Notes: generated from the sequence alone by a model not told the origin. Positions 17,828 through 25,591 are shown, counted from the stretch's first letter. The stretch: DNA of 64,000 nucleotides from Tepiditoga spiralis (GCF_014701195.1 NZ_AP018712.1:638501-702500), one strand, 5' to 3'. Numbers and translations: made by a program.

Positions 17828-17936
17828 ACTTTTCCCCCCAATATTTTTTAATCTTAAGAATATTATAGCATAATTTTATAAAAAAATATAATAGTTTTAT
17901 GAAAAAATAGCCATTTTAAAATTTATTTTTTTCATT

Positions 17937-17964
17937 TTGAAATATTTAAAAGTTAATGTATAAT
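17937..17964 (+). promoter_or_regulatory. Promoter of the 17995 gene
   Basis: TTGAAA (17937-17942) and TATAAT (17959-17964) are separated by 16 bases, ending about 30 bases before the start codon and just before an AAGGGGGAG ribosome site. Confidence 0.65.
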
Positions 17965-17994
17965 CTTAAGTGTTAAAAAGGGGGAGAGATTTTT

Positions 17995-19185
17995 ATGCTG
18001 TACATAAAAAAAATTTTAGAATTAGTTAGTTCATTAGGTACACCTTCTTTTCACTCTAATATAGGACAACTTATTTATTCTGAAACTCAAAGTAATAAAC
18101 TCGTTATGATAAGAAATATCGATAATATTTGGATCGTTTTAGATGCAAAAAAAATAGTTCCATCTAAGTTAGAATATACTTCATTAGAAGAAATATTATC
18201 AGAATTTCAACTTGAAAATATTTTTGAATTTCCTTTTTCAACATATATACTTTGCGATGGAAATTTTGAAGATACAGATACAATAGAATATTTAAGCAAC
18301 GCCTTTGAAAAAGAGAGTGAACTATATGAAAAAAATAGATTAATGACTGTAATTGACAGACTATCATATCAACTATCTTCAATAGAAAGCCTTGTTTTAA
18401 ATTTATCTGAACCGTTACAAGAAGAAAAATTTATAGATATAATACAAAGCAGTATAGCAGAACTTCTTTTTTGTAGTGCTTCTACTTTTAAAGTAAATGG
18501 ATTAAAAGCAACAAAAATATCAGAAATTGGTTATATAAAATCATCAAAAGATTTTATTGACTTAGATGAAATTTTATTGTCTTGCATAGAAATGTCATTA
18601 CCTTTAAACTTAGATGATGTAGACGGTTTAGAAACATTAAAAGAAGATAAGATAAAAGTTATTATTCCAATTGGTAACTTAGAAAATAATTCATTTTTAA
18701 TTTTTATAACTAGAGATACAAAAATAGAAGAAGAAGAAAAATTATTTATAAATACAATTTTTAGAATTATACAACACTTTTATACAAAACAATTTATAGA
18801 ATTAATTGATTTTAAAGAACAGTTATCCTTAAAAACTTTAAGAATATTACATACTTTTGATAGTTTAATAGAAATGTTAAAAGAAGAAAAAAACTTAAAA
18901 GAAAAGTTTATAGAATCAATAAAAACTTTAAATGATGTAGAAAAAATAACTGAATTAAACCTTGAAATAAATTTGCCAAATGGAGTTTATACATCAAAAG
19001 AAGCAAATATTAATGTTAAAAATTCAGATATAATAATTTCATACCCAGATACTTTAGAAAAAAATAAACAAAATTTTTTATGTATAAAAATAAATTCTAC
19101 AGAAAATATATTAGAATTAATAAATATAATGAGTTTAATATTGGATGGCTATGAAACTATATTAAATAAAAAACAAAAGGGATAA
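17995..19185 (+). CDS. Unrecognised 396-residue protein with a GAF-like middle domain
   Basis: I do not recognise a named family. There is no signal peptide or membrane helix. Residues about 1-100 look like an alpha/beta domain; 105-130 is a helical linker (MTVIDRLSYQLSSIESLV); about 130-270 has the pattern of a GAF sensor domain (helix, sheet, then KVIIPIGN and FLIFITRD strands, then a helix EEEEKLFINTIFRIIQHF). The C-terminal 120 residues are alpha/beta with no catalytic motif visible. No output domain (kinase, GGDEF, HTH) is attached. It is monocistronic, with its own promoter and a terminator overlapping its stop. A cytosolic sensory or scaffold role is a guess from the GAF-like part. Confidence 0.7.
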   Translation: MLYIKKILELVSSLGTPSFHSNIGQLIYSETQSNKLVMIRNIDNIWIVLDAKKIVPSKLEYTSLEEILSEFQLENIFEFPFSTYILCDGNFEDTDTIEYLSNAFEKESELYEKNRLMTVIDRLSYQLSSIESLVLNLSEPLQEEKFIDIIQSSIAELLFCSASTFKVNGLKATKISEIGYIKSSKDFIDLDEILLSCIEMSLPLNLDDVDGLETLKEDKIKVIIPIGNLENNSFLIFITRDTKIEEEEKLFINTIFRIIQHFYTKQFIELIDFKEQLSLKTLRILHTFDSLIEMLKEEKNLKEKFIESIKTLNDVEKITELNLEINLPNGVYTSKEANINVKNSDIIISYPDTLEKNKQNFLCIKINSTENILELINIMSLILDGYETILNKKQKG

Positions 19186-19200
19186 CCCTTTTGTTTTTTA
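19171..19200. terminator. Bidirectional terminator between the 17995 gene and spoVS
   Basis: AACAAAAGGG pairs with CCCTTTTGTT around a 4-base loop that contains the stop codon of the plus-strand gene. A-run and T-run flank it on both sides, so it can end both convergent transcripts. Confidence 0.88.
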
Positions 19201-19467
19201 TTTAGGTTTAACAACAAACTTTATTGCTGTTCTTTCTTCTCCATCTATACTAACATCAGAAAATGCAGGTACACAAACAAGATCTATTCCACTTGGTGCT
19301 ACATAACCTCTTGCAATAGCTATTGCTTTTACAGCTTGATTAACAGCTCCAGCTCCAATAGATTGTATTTCGACCTTACCTTTTTCTCTTATTATTGCAG
19401 CAAGAGCCCCCGCTACTGCAATAGGTTTTGAGTTAGCAGCTACCTTTAATACTTCTAATTCTGCCAT
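19198..19467 (-). CDS. spoVS: Stage V sporulation protein S (SpoVS)-like
   Basis: This 89-residue Alba-like protein shows the almost invariant SpoVS sequence: ELEVLKVAANSKPIAVAGALA, then GAGAVNQAVKAIAIARGY and the DLVCVPAF segment. In Bacillus it affects spore coat assembly. In non-sporulating thermophiles such as Thermotogota it is widespread and probably binds nucleic acid. The gene lies 51 bases downstream of tRNA-Arg on the same strand with no terminator between, so it may be transcribed from the tRNA promoter. Confidence 0.95.
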   Translation of the reverse strand: MAELEVLKVAANSKPIAVAGALAAIIREKGKVEIQSIGAGAVNQAVKAIAIARGYVAPSGIDLVCVPAFSDVSIDGEERTAIKFVVKPK

Positions 19468-19518
19468 ATAGAGTTTCCCCCTTTAAGTAAATTTTGCTAT
19501 ATATAAGTGCTTGAACAA

Positions 19519-19595
19519 TGGCGCACCTAGCGGGGTTCGAACCCACAACCTTCGGATCCGAAGTCCGACGCTCTATCCAGTTGAGCTACAGGTGC
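19519..19595 (-). tRNA. tRNA-Arg (TCG)
   Basis: Read on the minus strand, the acceptor GCACCTG pairs with TAGGTGC, the anticodon loop CTTCGGA gives TCG, the T arm is GTGGG-TTCGAAC-CCCGC, and discriminator G plus CCA is encoded (19519-19522). It reads CGA and related arginine codons. Confidence 0.94.
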
Positions 19596-19608
19596 AAATT
19601 CCAAAGAA

Positions 19609-19637
19609 ATTATACCTTAAATAAAACTTAAAATCAA
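19609..19637 (-). promoter_or_regulatory. Promoter of tRNA-Arg (and perhaps spoVS)
   Basis: On the minus strand TTGATT (19632-19637) and TATAAT (19609-19614) are 17 bases apart, ending 13 bases before the tRNA. Confidence 0.8.
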
Positions 19638-19671
19638 GTACTCATACAACGCTCATCTTTTAAAAAAATTA

Positions 19672-19679
19672 GACGATAA
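19672..19679 (+). promoter_or_regulatory. Possible sigma-28 type -10 element upstream of flgM
   Basis: GACGATAA matches the flagellar sigma factor -10 consensus GCCGATAA in seven of eight positions and lies 24 bases before the flgM start. A TAAA -35 at the standard 15-base spacing is not present, so the match is suggestive only. Confidence 0.35.
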
Positions 19680-19703
19680 TTTATTTGAAAAGGAGGGATT
19701 GAT

Positions 19704-19970
19704 ATGGATATAAGGAGGATAGAAAGTCAACAATCTCTTAATATGAAGAGAATACAAGACAATAAATTAAAATCTATAGAAAAAAACAAAAAAGAAAAAA
19801 TAGAAACACCCTTAAAAATATCTGGAGAATCCAAAAAATATATAGAAATTGCTAAAAGTCTTCCAGAAACAAGAACAAGTTTAATTAATAGTATAAAAGA
19901 AGCTATTGATAATGGATTATACAAAATAAATTCTAATAAAATTGCTGAATTAATGTTAGGAGATAGATAA
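19704..19970 (+). CDS. flgM: Anti-sigma-28 factor FlgM
   Basis: FlgM holds the flagellar sigma factor inactive until the hook is complete and is then exported. The 88-residue product has a basic, disordered N-terminal half and the conserved C-terminal sigma-binding helices (ISGESKKYIEIAKSLPETR, then SLINSIKEAIDNGLYKINSNKIAELML). It is the first gene of the late flagellar group and is followed 1 base later by the FlgN-like gene. An AAAGGAGG ribosome site precedes the ATG. Confidence 0.88.
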   Translation: MDIRRIESQQSLNMKRIQDNKLKSIEKNKKEKIETPLKISGESKKYIEIAKSLPETRTSLINSIKEAIDNGLYKINSNKIAELMLGDR

Positions 19971-19971
19971 T

Positions 19972-20451
19972 ATGGATTTAAATAAATTAAAGGATATTAT
20001 CCGCGAGGAAATAGAAATCCTTACGGATTTTTTTTCTATTTTAGAGGAGCTTCAAAATAAAATAATAAACAAATCAGAAGTATCTGAAATAAATTCTACA
20101 TTATTAAATATTGAAAAAAAAAGTTCTAATTTTTGGAAAATAGATGAAGAACGCAATGAAATATTAAATAAAATATGCACTGAAAATAAAATAAAGAATA
20201 ATATAAAAGAAGTTATTGAATTTTTTTCAAAAGAAAACAAAGAAATTGCTATTTTACTTGCAAAATTAGTAGAAACAATGAACGAATTTACTATTAAATT
20301 AGATATGCTAAGACAAATAATTGGATTCCAAACAAATTTTGACAACTTAATAATAAAACTTATAAATATTGATAAAACAGGAAAAACAACGTATGGAAAA
20401 AATGGTTACAATAAAAATATAGAACCAAGCAATAATGGTTGGAGGGGATAA
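19972..20451 (+). CDS. flgN: FlgN-like flagellar export chaperone
   Basis: The 159-residue protein is nearly all helix with heptad-like spacing (about 1-125), then a short polar tail rich in Asn and Gly. This size and helical-bundle pattern, with the place between flgM and flgK, fit FlgN, the export chaperone that delivers the hook-filament junction proteins FlgK and FlgL. There are no motif residues to prove it by eye; the assignment rests mostly on context. Confidence 0.72.
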   Translation: MDLNKLKDIIREEIEILTDFFSILEELQNKIINKSEVSEINSTLLNIEKKSSNFWKIDEERNEILNKICTENKIKNNIKEVIEFFSKENKEIAILLAKLVETMNEFTIKLDMLRQIIGFQTNFDNLIIKLINIDKTGKTTYGKNGYNKNIEPSNNGWRG

Positions 20452-20453
20452 TA

Positions 20454-23051
20454 ATGTCTGATTTTTCAATTTTTGGACTTTTAAATACAGGAATGCTTGG
20501 TATTTATACACATAAACTTGCAATGAATGTTGTTGGGCATAATATAGCAAATGCAAACACACCAGGATATTCCAGACAGAGGCCTAATATAATAGCAACA
20601 CCACCTATGCCTATGAATACATTAACAAACCCTATGGTTCCGCTACAAATTGGAACAGGTTCAAAAATCAAAGATATACAAAGAGTACGTGATGATTTTT
20701 TAGACGTTCAATATAGACAAGTGTCAAACAGATATAATTATTGGGACAATGTAGAAGGAAATTTGCATTATATAGAACAACTCTTTGGAGAACCTGGAGA
20801 AACTGGAATAAGAAATTTATTTGATAGTTTTTGGGCATCAACACAAGAACTAATTTCAGATCCAACAAACGAAGCAGCTAAAGGACAAATAGTTTCAAGA
20901 GCTACTGAATTAAAAAATACAATGGTAGATCTAGATTATAGACTATCTCAATTACAAGATGATACAAATAATGAAATTAAAACAAGAGTTAATCAAATAA
21001 ATACTTATTTTAAAAGAATTGCTGATTTAAATGATAAAATAAGAGGAATACAATTAATTGGCGCAACACCAAATGATTTATTGGATGAAAGAGATAGAAT
21101 ACTCGATCAACTTTCTGAATTAGTTGACTTGAATGTAAATCAATTTCCAACCGGTGAAATAGCTCTTAGAATAGGAGATAGAACCTTATTAAATGGTGGA
21201 ACTTATCAAGAATTAAAAGCCTATACTATTCCTGGAACTAATGGCTTTATAAATGTATATTCTAATAATGTTCCAGTTCAGTTCAAAGATGGAAAATTTG
21301 CAGCTTTATTTAAGTTAAGAGATGAAATTGTACCAAAATATAGAAAAAAATTAGATGAATTTGCAATAAATCTTGCTGATGGTGTTAATTTAATACATCA
21401 AGAAGGCTGGGATTCAACAGGAAGCATTACTGGAGCTAACTTCTTTAAAAGCATAAGCGCTTCTAAAGATACAGATGATGCAAGATTATTTAGAATTGCT
21501 GGATACAAATATTTAAAAAATGGACCAGTAAATTATATTACAAGTAAAAGAAGCTTTAATGTTAATGGATTAGATGAAATAAAATTATTAAATCCAACAA
21601 AATTGGTATCTATAGATTCAAGTTCATTGCCAAAAATTTCTTTATTAAATGGAAATACTAACTTTTCATCATTAAATACAGCTATAACTAATTCAACAAA
21701 TACAGATGGAATAACTATAGATAGTAATTTAAAATTTGCTTATAATTCAAAAACAGATAATTTAACTCTTGAAAATAATGGCGAAAAAAAATTAAGTAAT
21801 CGTTTATTAATAGATGTTAATGGAACTTTATTTTCTGATTATGGTTTTAAAACAAAACAAATAACTGCCATGAGATTCAATAAAGATGACTTTGTAAGTG
21901 GATCTTTTTCTTTTGATATAACTGATTCCACAACAAAGCAAAAGAAAACAACAACTATAGACTTTTCATCAGATTTAAATTCAGATGGAACAATAGATTA
22001 TAAAGATATGATTAAAGCTATAAATTCTGATACAGATGGTTATTTAAAAGCTTTTGCTGATGAAGGAAATGGCAATGTATACATTACAGGTACTGAAAAA
22101 ATAGAAAATTTTGATATAGATAACGTTGTAATAAATGATTCAGAAGGAATATTTAGTAAAATGAAAACAGATAAAGTAAAGTTAGATGCCCTCGATACAT
22201 CAGAACCTACACTCAATAACATAATTAAAGATGAAACAGGTAATGATATAAGAGATAATATATCATTTGAAGTTAATGGTATAAAAATAACTTTAAATCC
22301 AGAAACGGAAACATTAAATGATATTGCTGAAAAAATAAATGCTTTAAATACAGGTGTAACAGCTTCATTTACACCAAATGGGCGATTTGTTCTACGAGGT
22401 GGAAATTCTATAGATTTCAACTTAAGAAATTCAAGTATAAAAGGACCAGATTATTTATTTGCTTCTCTCGGATTAATTGATGATGATACTAGTTCACTTA
22501 CAGGTAATGATATAACCTTAATTTCGGTTGATAAAAAAATGTCTCAATTAAATGAAACTTTAAAATTAGCTAATGTTTTAAAAATAGATAATGGACTTGG
22601 ATTAGTAAATAGATTAGATGTTTTAGATTCTATAAAATCAAATCCTTCAACTATTTCTATTGATCTTGGTAAAGTATCAACAACAGATTGGAAAACATCA
22701 ACAAGAGAACCCGTTGGATTAAATAATCCATCAGTTTGGGAAGAAATTTCAAAGTTAAAAACGGAACCAATTTTAAACGATGGAAAAGATGGATTTTCAG
22801 GTTTTTTAGCCTCAATAGTTGCCGAAATGGGAGTTCAAGGTGAAACCGCGTCTAAAATGAAACTTAATAGTTCTTATTTAAAAGATCAAATTGATTCTGA
22901 AAGAGAAAGAGTTAAAGGTGTTTCAATAGATGAAGAAATGTCGAATTTAATAAAATATCAACAAGCTTTTAATGCCTCAACAAGAGTAATAAATGCCGTT
23001 GACGAAATGATTCAAAAAGTAGTTAATGGACTTGGATTAGTAGGGAGATGA
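20454..23051 (+). CDS. flgK: Flagellar hook-associated protein 1 (FlgK), enlarged
   Basis: FlgK forms the hook-filament junction. The N terminus (SIFGLLNTGMLGIYTHKLAMNVVGHNIANANTPGYSRQ, split here only for reading) and the C terminus (NLIKYQQAFNASTRVINAVDEM) are the conserved coiled-coil ends. At 865 residues it is far longer than the usual 500-600; the extra lies in the surface-exposed middle, about residues 330-740. That insert has an EF-hand/dockerin-like calcium loop, DLNSDGTIDYKD at 507-518, and a flagellin-IN-type repeat at about 600-650 (TLNDIAEKINALNTGVTAS). An in-frame TTG at 20439 overlaps the ribosome site, so ATG 20454 is the start. Confidence 0.94.
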   Translation: MSDFSIFGLLNTGMLGIYTHKLAMNVVGHNIANANTPGYSRQRPNIIATPPMPMNTLTNPMVPLQIGTGSKIKDIQRVRDDFLDVQYRQVSNRYNYWDNVEGNLHYIEQLFGEPGETGIRNLFDSFWASTQELISDPTNEAAKGQIVSRATELKNTMVDLDYRLSQLQDDTNNEIKTRVNQINTYFKRIADLNDKIRGIQLIGATPNDLLDERDRILDQLSELVDLNVNQFPTGEIALRIGDRTLLNGGTYQELKAYTIPGTNGFINVYSNNVPVQFKDGKFAALFKLRDEIVPKYRKKLDEFAINLADGVNLIHQEGWDSTGSITGANFFKSISASKDTDDARLFRIAGYKYLKNGPVNYITSKRSFNVNGLDEIKLLNPTKLVSIDSSSLPKISLLNGNTNFSSLNTAITNSTNTDGITIDSNLKFAYNSKTDNLTLENNGEKKLSNRLLIDVNGTLFSDYGFKTKQITAMRFNKDDFVSGSFSFDITDSTTKQKKTTTIDFSSDLNSDGTIDYKDMIKAINSDTDGYLKAFADEGNGNVYITGTEKIENFDIDNVVINDSEGIFSKMKTDKVKLDALDTSEPTLNNIIKDETGNDIRDNISFEVNGIKITLNPETETLNDIAEKINALNTGVTASFTPNGRFVLRGGNSIDFNLRNSSIKGPDYLFASLGLIDDDTSSLTGNDITLISVDKKMSQLNETLKLANVLKIDNGLGLVNRLDVLDSIKSNPSTISIDLGKVSTTDWKTSTREPVGLNNPSVWEEISKLKTEPILNDGKDGFSGFLASIVAEMGVQGETASKMKLNSSYLKDQIDSERERVKGVSIDEEMSNLIKYQQAFNASTRVINAVDEMIQKVVNGLGLVGR

Positions 23052-23057
23052 TTATAA

Positions 23058-23945
23058 ATGAGAGTTACTGAAAACTTAATTAATAATAGAGCTTTATCTG
23101 ATATACAAAATGTAATGAGAAGATATGCCGATTTAAATTCTCAATTAACCTCTGGAAAAACTGTAAGATACCCTTCAGATAATGCATCAGTTGCTTCCAG
23201 AATTTCAAACTTAGACAGTAGAATAAGAGAAATTGATCGTTACAAATCAAATATAGATTTGGCCGAAACTTATACAAATATGTATGATACTACAACAAAA
23301 GAGGTAAATTCAGTTTTTTTAAGAATTAAAGAACTTGCTGTACAAGGAGCAAATGGTACTTTGAGCGATGAAGATAGAAATTCAATAGTACAAGAATTAG
23401 GAAAATTAAATGAACATTTAATTTCTGTTGCCAATACCAAAATAGGTAATAGATACATCTTTGGAGGAGCTCAATCAGATAAACAACCCATATCCTCTGA
23501 TGGTTCAGTTCAAACACTACCAAGTGCAAATATTAAACAAAAAATTTCAGTTGGTGGATACAACATTGAGTATGGTTTAACTGCATATGATACTTTTGTA
23601 ACAAAAAGTGGAACTACTGCATTTCAAATTGTAGATAGATTAAAACAAGCACTTGCTGATGGAAAAAATGATGAAATACAAAATGAACTTGGAGCCATTG
23701 AAGAAATACAGTCTAAAACTTTATCTGCAACTGCTCAAATTGGAGGCACTGAAAAAATGCTAGAATTATCAAAAACTAGAATGGAAGATTTTAATCAATT
23801 TACAACAGCATATCTTTCAAAAGAATCTGATGCTGATATAACTAAAGTTTTAACTGATTTAAAAATGCAAAATATGGTACTTCAAAGTGCTTTAAAAACA
23901 ACCGCTCAAATAGTACCTCCAACATTAGTCGATTTTATGAGATAA
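23058..23945 (+). CDS. flgL: Flagellar hook-associated protein 3 (FlgL)
   Basis: FlgL joins FlgK to the flagellin filament. The 295-residue product has the flagellin-like N-terminal helix (RVTENLINNRALSDIQ, SGKTVRYPSDN) and the C-terminal helix (KMQNMVLQSALKTTAQIVPPTLVDFMR). The segment NTKIGNRYIFGGAQSDKQP is diagnostic for FlgL. It starts 6 bases after flgK. Length is normal for the family, in contrast with the enlarged FlgK. Confidence 0.95.
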   Translation: MRVTENLINNRALSDIQNVMRRYADLNSQLTSGKTVRYPSDNASVASRISNLDSRIREIDRYKSNIDLAETYTNMYDTTTKEVNSVFLRIKELAVQGANGTLSDEDRNSIVQELGKLNEHLISVANTKIGNRYIFGGAQSDKQPISSDGSVQTLPSANIKQKISVGGYNIEYGLTAYDTFVTKSGTTAFQIVDRLKQALADGKNDEIQNELGAIEEIQSKTLSATAQIGGTEKMLELSKTRMEDFNQFTTAYLSKESDADITKVLTDLKMQNMVLQSALKTTAQIVPPTLVDFMR

Positions 23946-23960
23946 CAATGAGGTGAAAAA

Positions 23961-24410
23961 ATGAATGTTACTACAAAATTAGGTATTTCAAATATATCAG
24001 AAAAAGAAATAATTACATTTGAATATGGAATGCCTGGATTTGAAACTTTAAAAAAATTTGTTTTATTAACTCCAGAAGAAAGCAAACCAATAATGTGGTT
24101 AGCTTCTATTGAAAATAAAGAAATTGCTTTTCCTGTAATTCATCCAGAATTAATAAGATCCGATTACTCTATTACACTACCAAAAGATATAGTTGACTAT
24201 TTAGAACTCAAAACATCAAAAGATGCTTTAACCTTATCAATATTAACAATAAATGATACAAATACAACTATAAATTTATTAGCACCCATTATAATTTCAT
24301 TAAAAAATAAATTAGGAATACAATTAATAATTGAAAATACCAATTATACAACCAAACATGATTTAAAAGAAGAGTTAAAAAGAACTAAAGTACTAAAAGG
24401 TGCTGATTAA
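23961..24410 (+). CDS. fliW: Flagellar assembly factor FliW
   Basis: FliW binds flagellin and, when free, antagonises CsrA, linking flagellin level to its own translation. The 149-residue product carries the family segments ITFEYGMPGFETLKKFVLL and the small strand-rich fold through LLAPIIISLKNKLGIQLI. It directly precedes csrA, the standard partner-switch pairing. The ribosome site of csrA lies within its last codons. Confidence 0.95.
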   Translation: MNVTTKLGISNISEKEIITFEYGMPGFETLKKFVLLTPEESKPIMWLASIENKEIAFPVIHPELIRSDYSITLPKDIVDYLELKTSKDALTLSILTINDTNTTINLLAPIIISLKNKLGIQLIIENTNYTTKHDLKEELKRTKVLKGAD

Positions 24411-24411
24411 A

Positions 24412-24657
24412 TTGTTGATTTTATCAAGAAAAAAAGGTGAATCTATAATAATAAAAACTAATGACAAAACTATAAAAATAAAAATTTTAGAAAATAATGG
24501 TGATATAAAAATTGGATTTGAAGCTGATAAAGACATAAAAATATATAGAAATGAACTCTATGAAGAAATTGCAAAAAATAATAAACAATCAATTTCAGAT
24601 TTAAATTCCTTAAATAAAATAAAAAATTTATTTGATAACAATGAAAACAGCCTTTAA
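24412..24657 (+). CDS. csrA: Carbon storage regulator CsrA, UUG start
   Basis: CsrA is an RNA-binding dimer that represses translation of target mRNAs at GGA motifs. The family start is MLILSRKxGE; here this is obtained from TTG 24412, 1 base after the fliW stop and behind AAAGGTG, giving 81 residues. The upstream GTG at 24400 would add MLIK and lies over the ribosome site. The core (GESIIIKTNDKTIKIKILENNGDIKIGFEADKDIKIYRNELYEEI) is standard; the C-terminal 25 residues are a polar extension. It overlaps the next gene by 17 bases. Confidence 0.93.
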   Translation: MLILSRKKGESIIIKTNDKTIKIKILENNGDIKIGFEADKDIKIYRNELYEEIAKNNKQSISDLNSLNKIKNLFDNNENSL

Positions 24658-25429
24658 AGAAGAATTTTTATCAATTTTCTCAAAAAATAATCTTCCAGAA
24701 ATAGCCTTAATAGGTGGTATTAATATTGAACATATTGTTGGAAAAAACAACAATATAAAAACTATTGTTGGAGGTAGAAGTGGACGATTATCTGTATTTC
24801 TAAAAAAAACTGGACTTTATCCAGAAGTTTTTTCATTTTTAGGTCAAGATGAATTTTTAAATATGATATTAAACTACTTTGATTCTCAAAATATTCCAAT
24901 AACTTGGAGTATTAATCCTTCTGGAAATAATATTGATGTTAGAATTTTAAAAGAAAGTAAGGTGTATTCTGATAAAAGAGATGAAAATTTAACAATAAGT
25001 CCAATTTTTCTAGATGAATTTTTAAATAATATTGAAAATATTTTTATAAAAGTAGAAAAATGGAATATAGATATACTAGATTATATAATATATAAAAAGA
25101 AAAATATTTTTCTCGATTTAACCTTTGATGAAGCATTAAAATTTGAAAACTTAAAAAATGTATATTGTTTTGTAAAAAATAATGAAATACCTAAATCAAA
25201 TTTGAAAGTACCAAACAATATTATTATTTTTTCCAAAAATAATATTTTATTTAAAAATAAAATATACTCCTTTAAAAACAATTTATTTTTAGAAGAAGCA
25301 ATTTCTTCTTATCAAGCTTCCTTTATATATGGAATAATAAAAAATTTTAATTTAAATTTTATAAATGAGCTTTCAATTAAAAGTTTCAAATCTGCTTATA
25401 AAAACTGTTTTTTTAATTTTTTTTACTAA
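24641..25429 (+). CDS. PfkB-family carbohydrate kinase homologue lacking the catalytic GAGD motif
   Basis: The N-terminal half is recognisably PfkB/ribokinase-like (IGGINIEHIVG, the VGGRSGRLSVFLKKTG segment with the sugar-site glycines, then VFSFLGQDEF). At the place where PfkB kinases have DTTGAGD and the helix AxxAGxLxGL, this 262-residue protein reads EEAISSYQASFIYGIIKNF: Ile221-Ser-Ser-Tyr224 replaces Gly-Ala-Gly-Asp. The catalytic aspartate is therefore missing, and kinase activity is unlikely. The frame is intact, so it is a divergent protein rather than a pseudogene. It overlaps csrA and may be translationally coupled to it. The start is uncertain (TTG 24632 or ATG 24641; no clear ribosome site). 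Confidence 0.75.
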   Translation: MKTAFKEEFLSIFSKNNLPEIALIGGINIEHIVGKNNNIKTIVGGRSGRLSVFLKKTGLYPEVFSFLGQDEFLNMILNYFDSQNIPITWSINPSGNNIDVRILKESKVYSDKRDENLTISPIFLDEFLNNIENIFIKVEKWNIDILDYIIYKKKNIFLDLTFDEALKFENLKNVYCFVKNNEIPKSNLKVPNNIIIFSKNNILFKNKIYSFKNNLFLEEAISSYQASFIYGIIKNFNLNFINELSIKSFKSAYKNCFFNFFY

Positions 25430-25433
25430 ATAC

Positions 25434-25462
25434 TTGACATACATTAAATCAAATGTTATAAT
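25434..25462 (+). promoter_or_regulatory. Perfect consensus promoter upstream of a non-coding transcript
   Basis: TTGACA (25434-25439), a 17-base spacer and TATAAT (25457-25462) form an ideal sigma-A promoter starting 5 bases after the stop of the PfkB-like gene. No coding gene follows within reach; a hairpin and T-run come about 75 bases later. Confidence 0.88.
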
Positions 25463-25468
25463 TAATTT

Positions 25469-25541
25469 GGAAATATGTAATAATCAGGGGGAATGGGGGA
25501 TATATTTTCTGGGTGTGCGAAAGCACCCCATTTATTTTTTT
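25469..25541 (+). ncRNA. Candidate small RNA or attenuated leader, G-rich with competing hairpins
   Basis: The predicted transcript of about 73 bases lies between a perfect promoter and a terminator-like hairpin. The hairpin is GTGC-GAAA-GCAC (25515-25526) extended by TGGG/CCCA with a bulged T, followed by TTTATTTTTTT. The G-rich segment CAGGGGGAATGGGGGA (25485-25500) has two GGGGGA repeats, and AATGGGG (25492-25498) is perfectly complementary to CCCCATT (25526-25532), so it can compete for one side of the terminator stem. I recognise no Rfam family. A 16-codon open frame (ATG 25493) exists, but its ribosome site is too close (1 base). Neither expression nor function can be shown from sequence. 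Confidence 0.5.
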
Positions 25542-25572
25542 AATAGCTATTTATTTTAAATTAACAAAAACA

Positions 25573-25581
25573 TGATATAAT
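25573..25581 (+). promoter_or_regulatory. Extended -10 promoter of tRNA-Ser
   Basis: TGaTATAAT (25573-25581) ends 10 bases before the tRNA. No good -35 is present at 16-18 bases upstream, as is normal for extended -10 promoters. Confidence 0.65.
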
Positions 25582-25591
25582 AAACGAGTTT

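Noticed and set aside
24641-25429. PfkB-like gene as a pseudogene
   Set aside because: The frame is open over the full length with normal codon use, no stop or frameshift, and the fold-determining N-terminal segments are kept; loss is limited to the active-site box.
25365-25559. A 64-codon open frame across the end of the PfkB-like gene and the G-rich RNA region
   Set aside because: It overlaps the PfkB-like gene in another frame, has no ribosome site, and crosses a perfect promoter and a terminator stem; the non-coding reading explains the region better.
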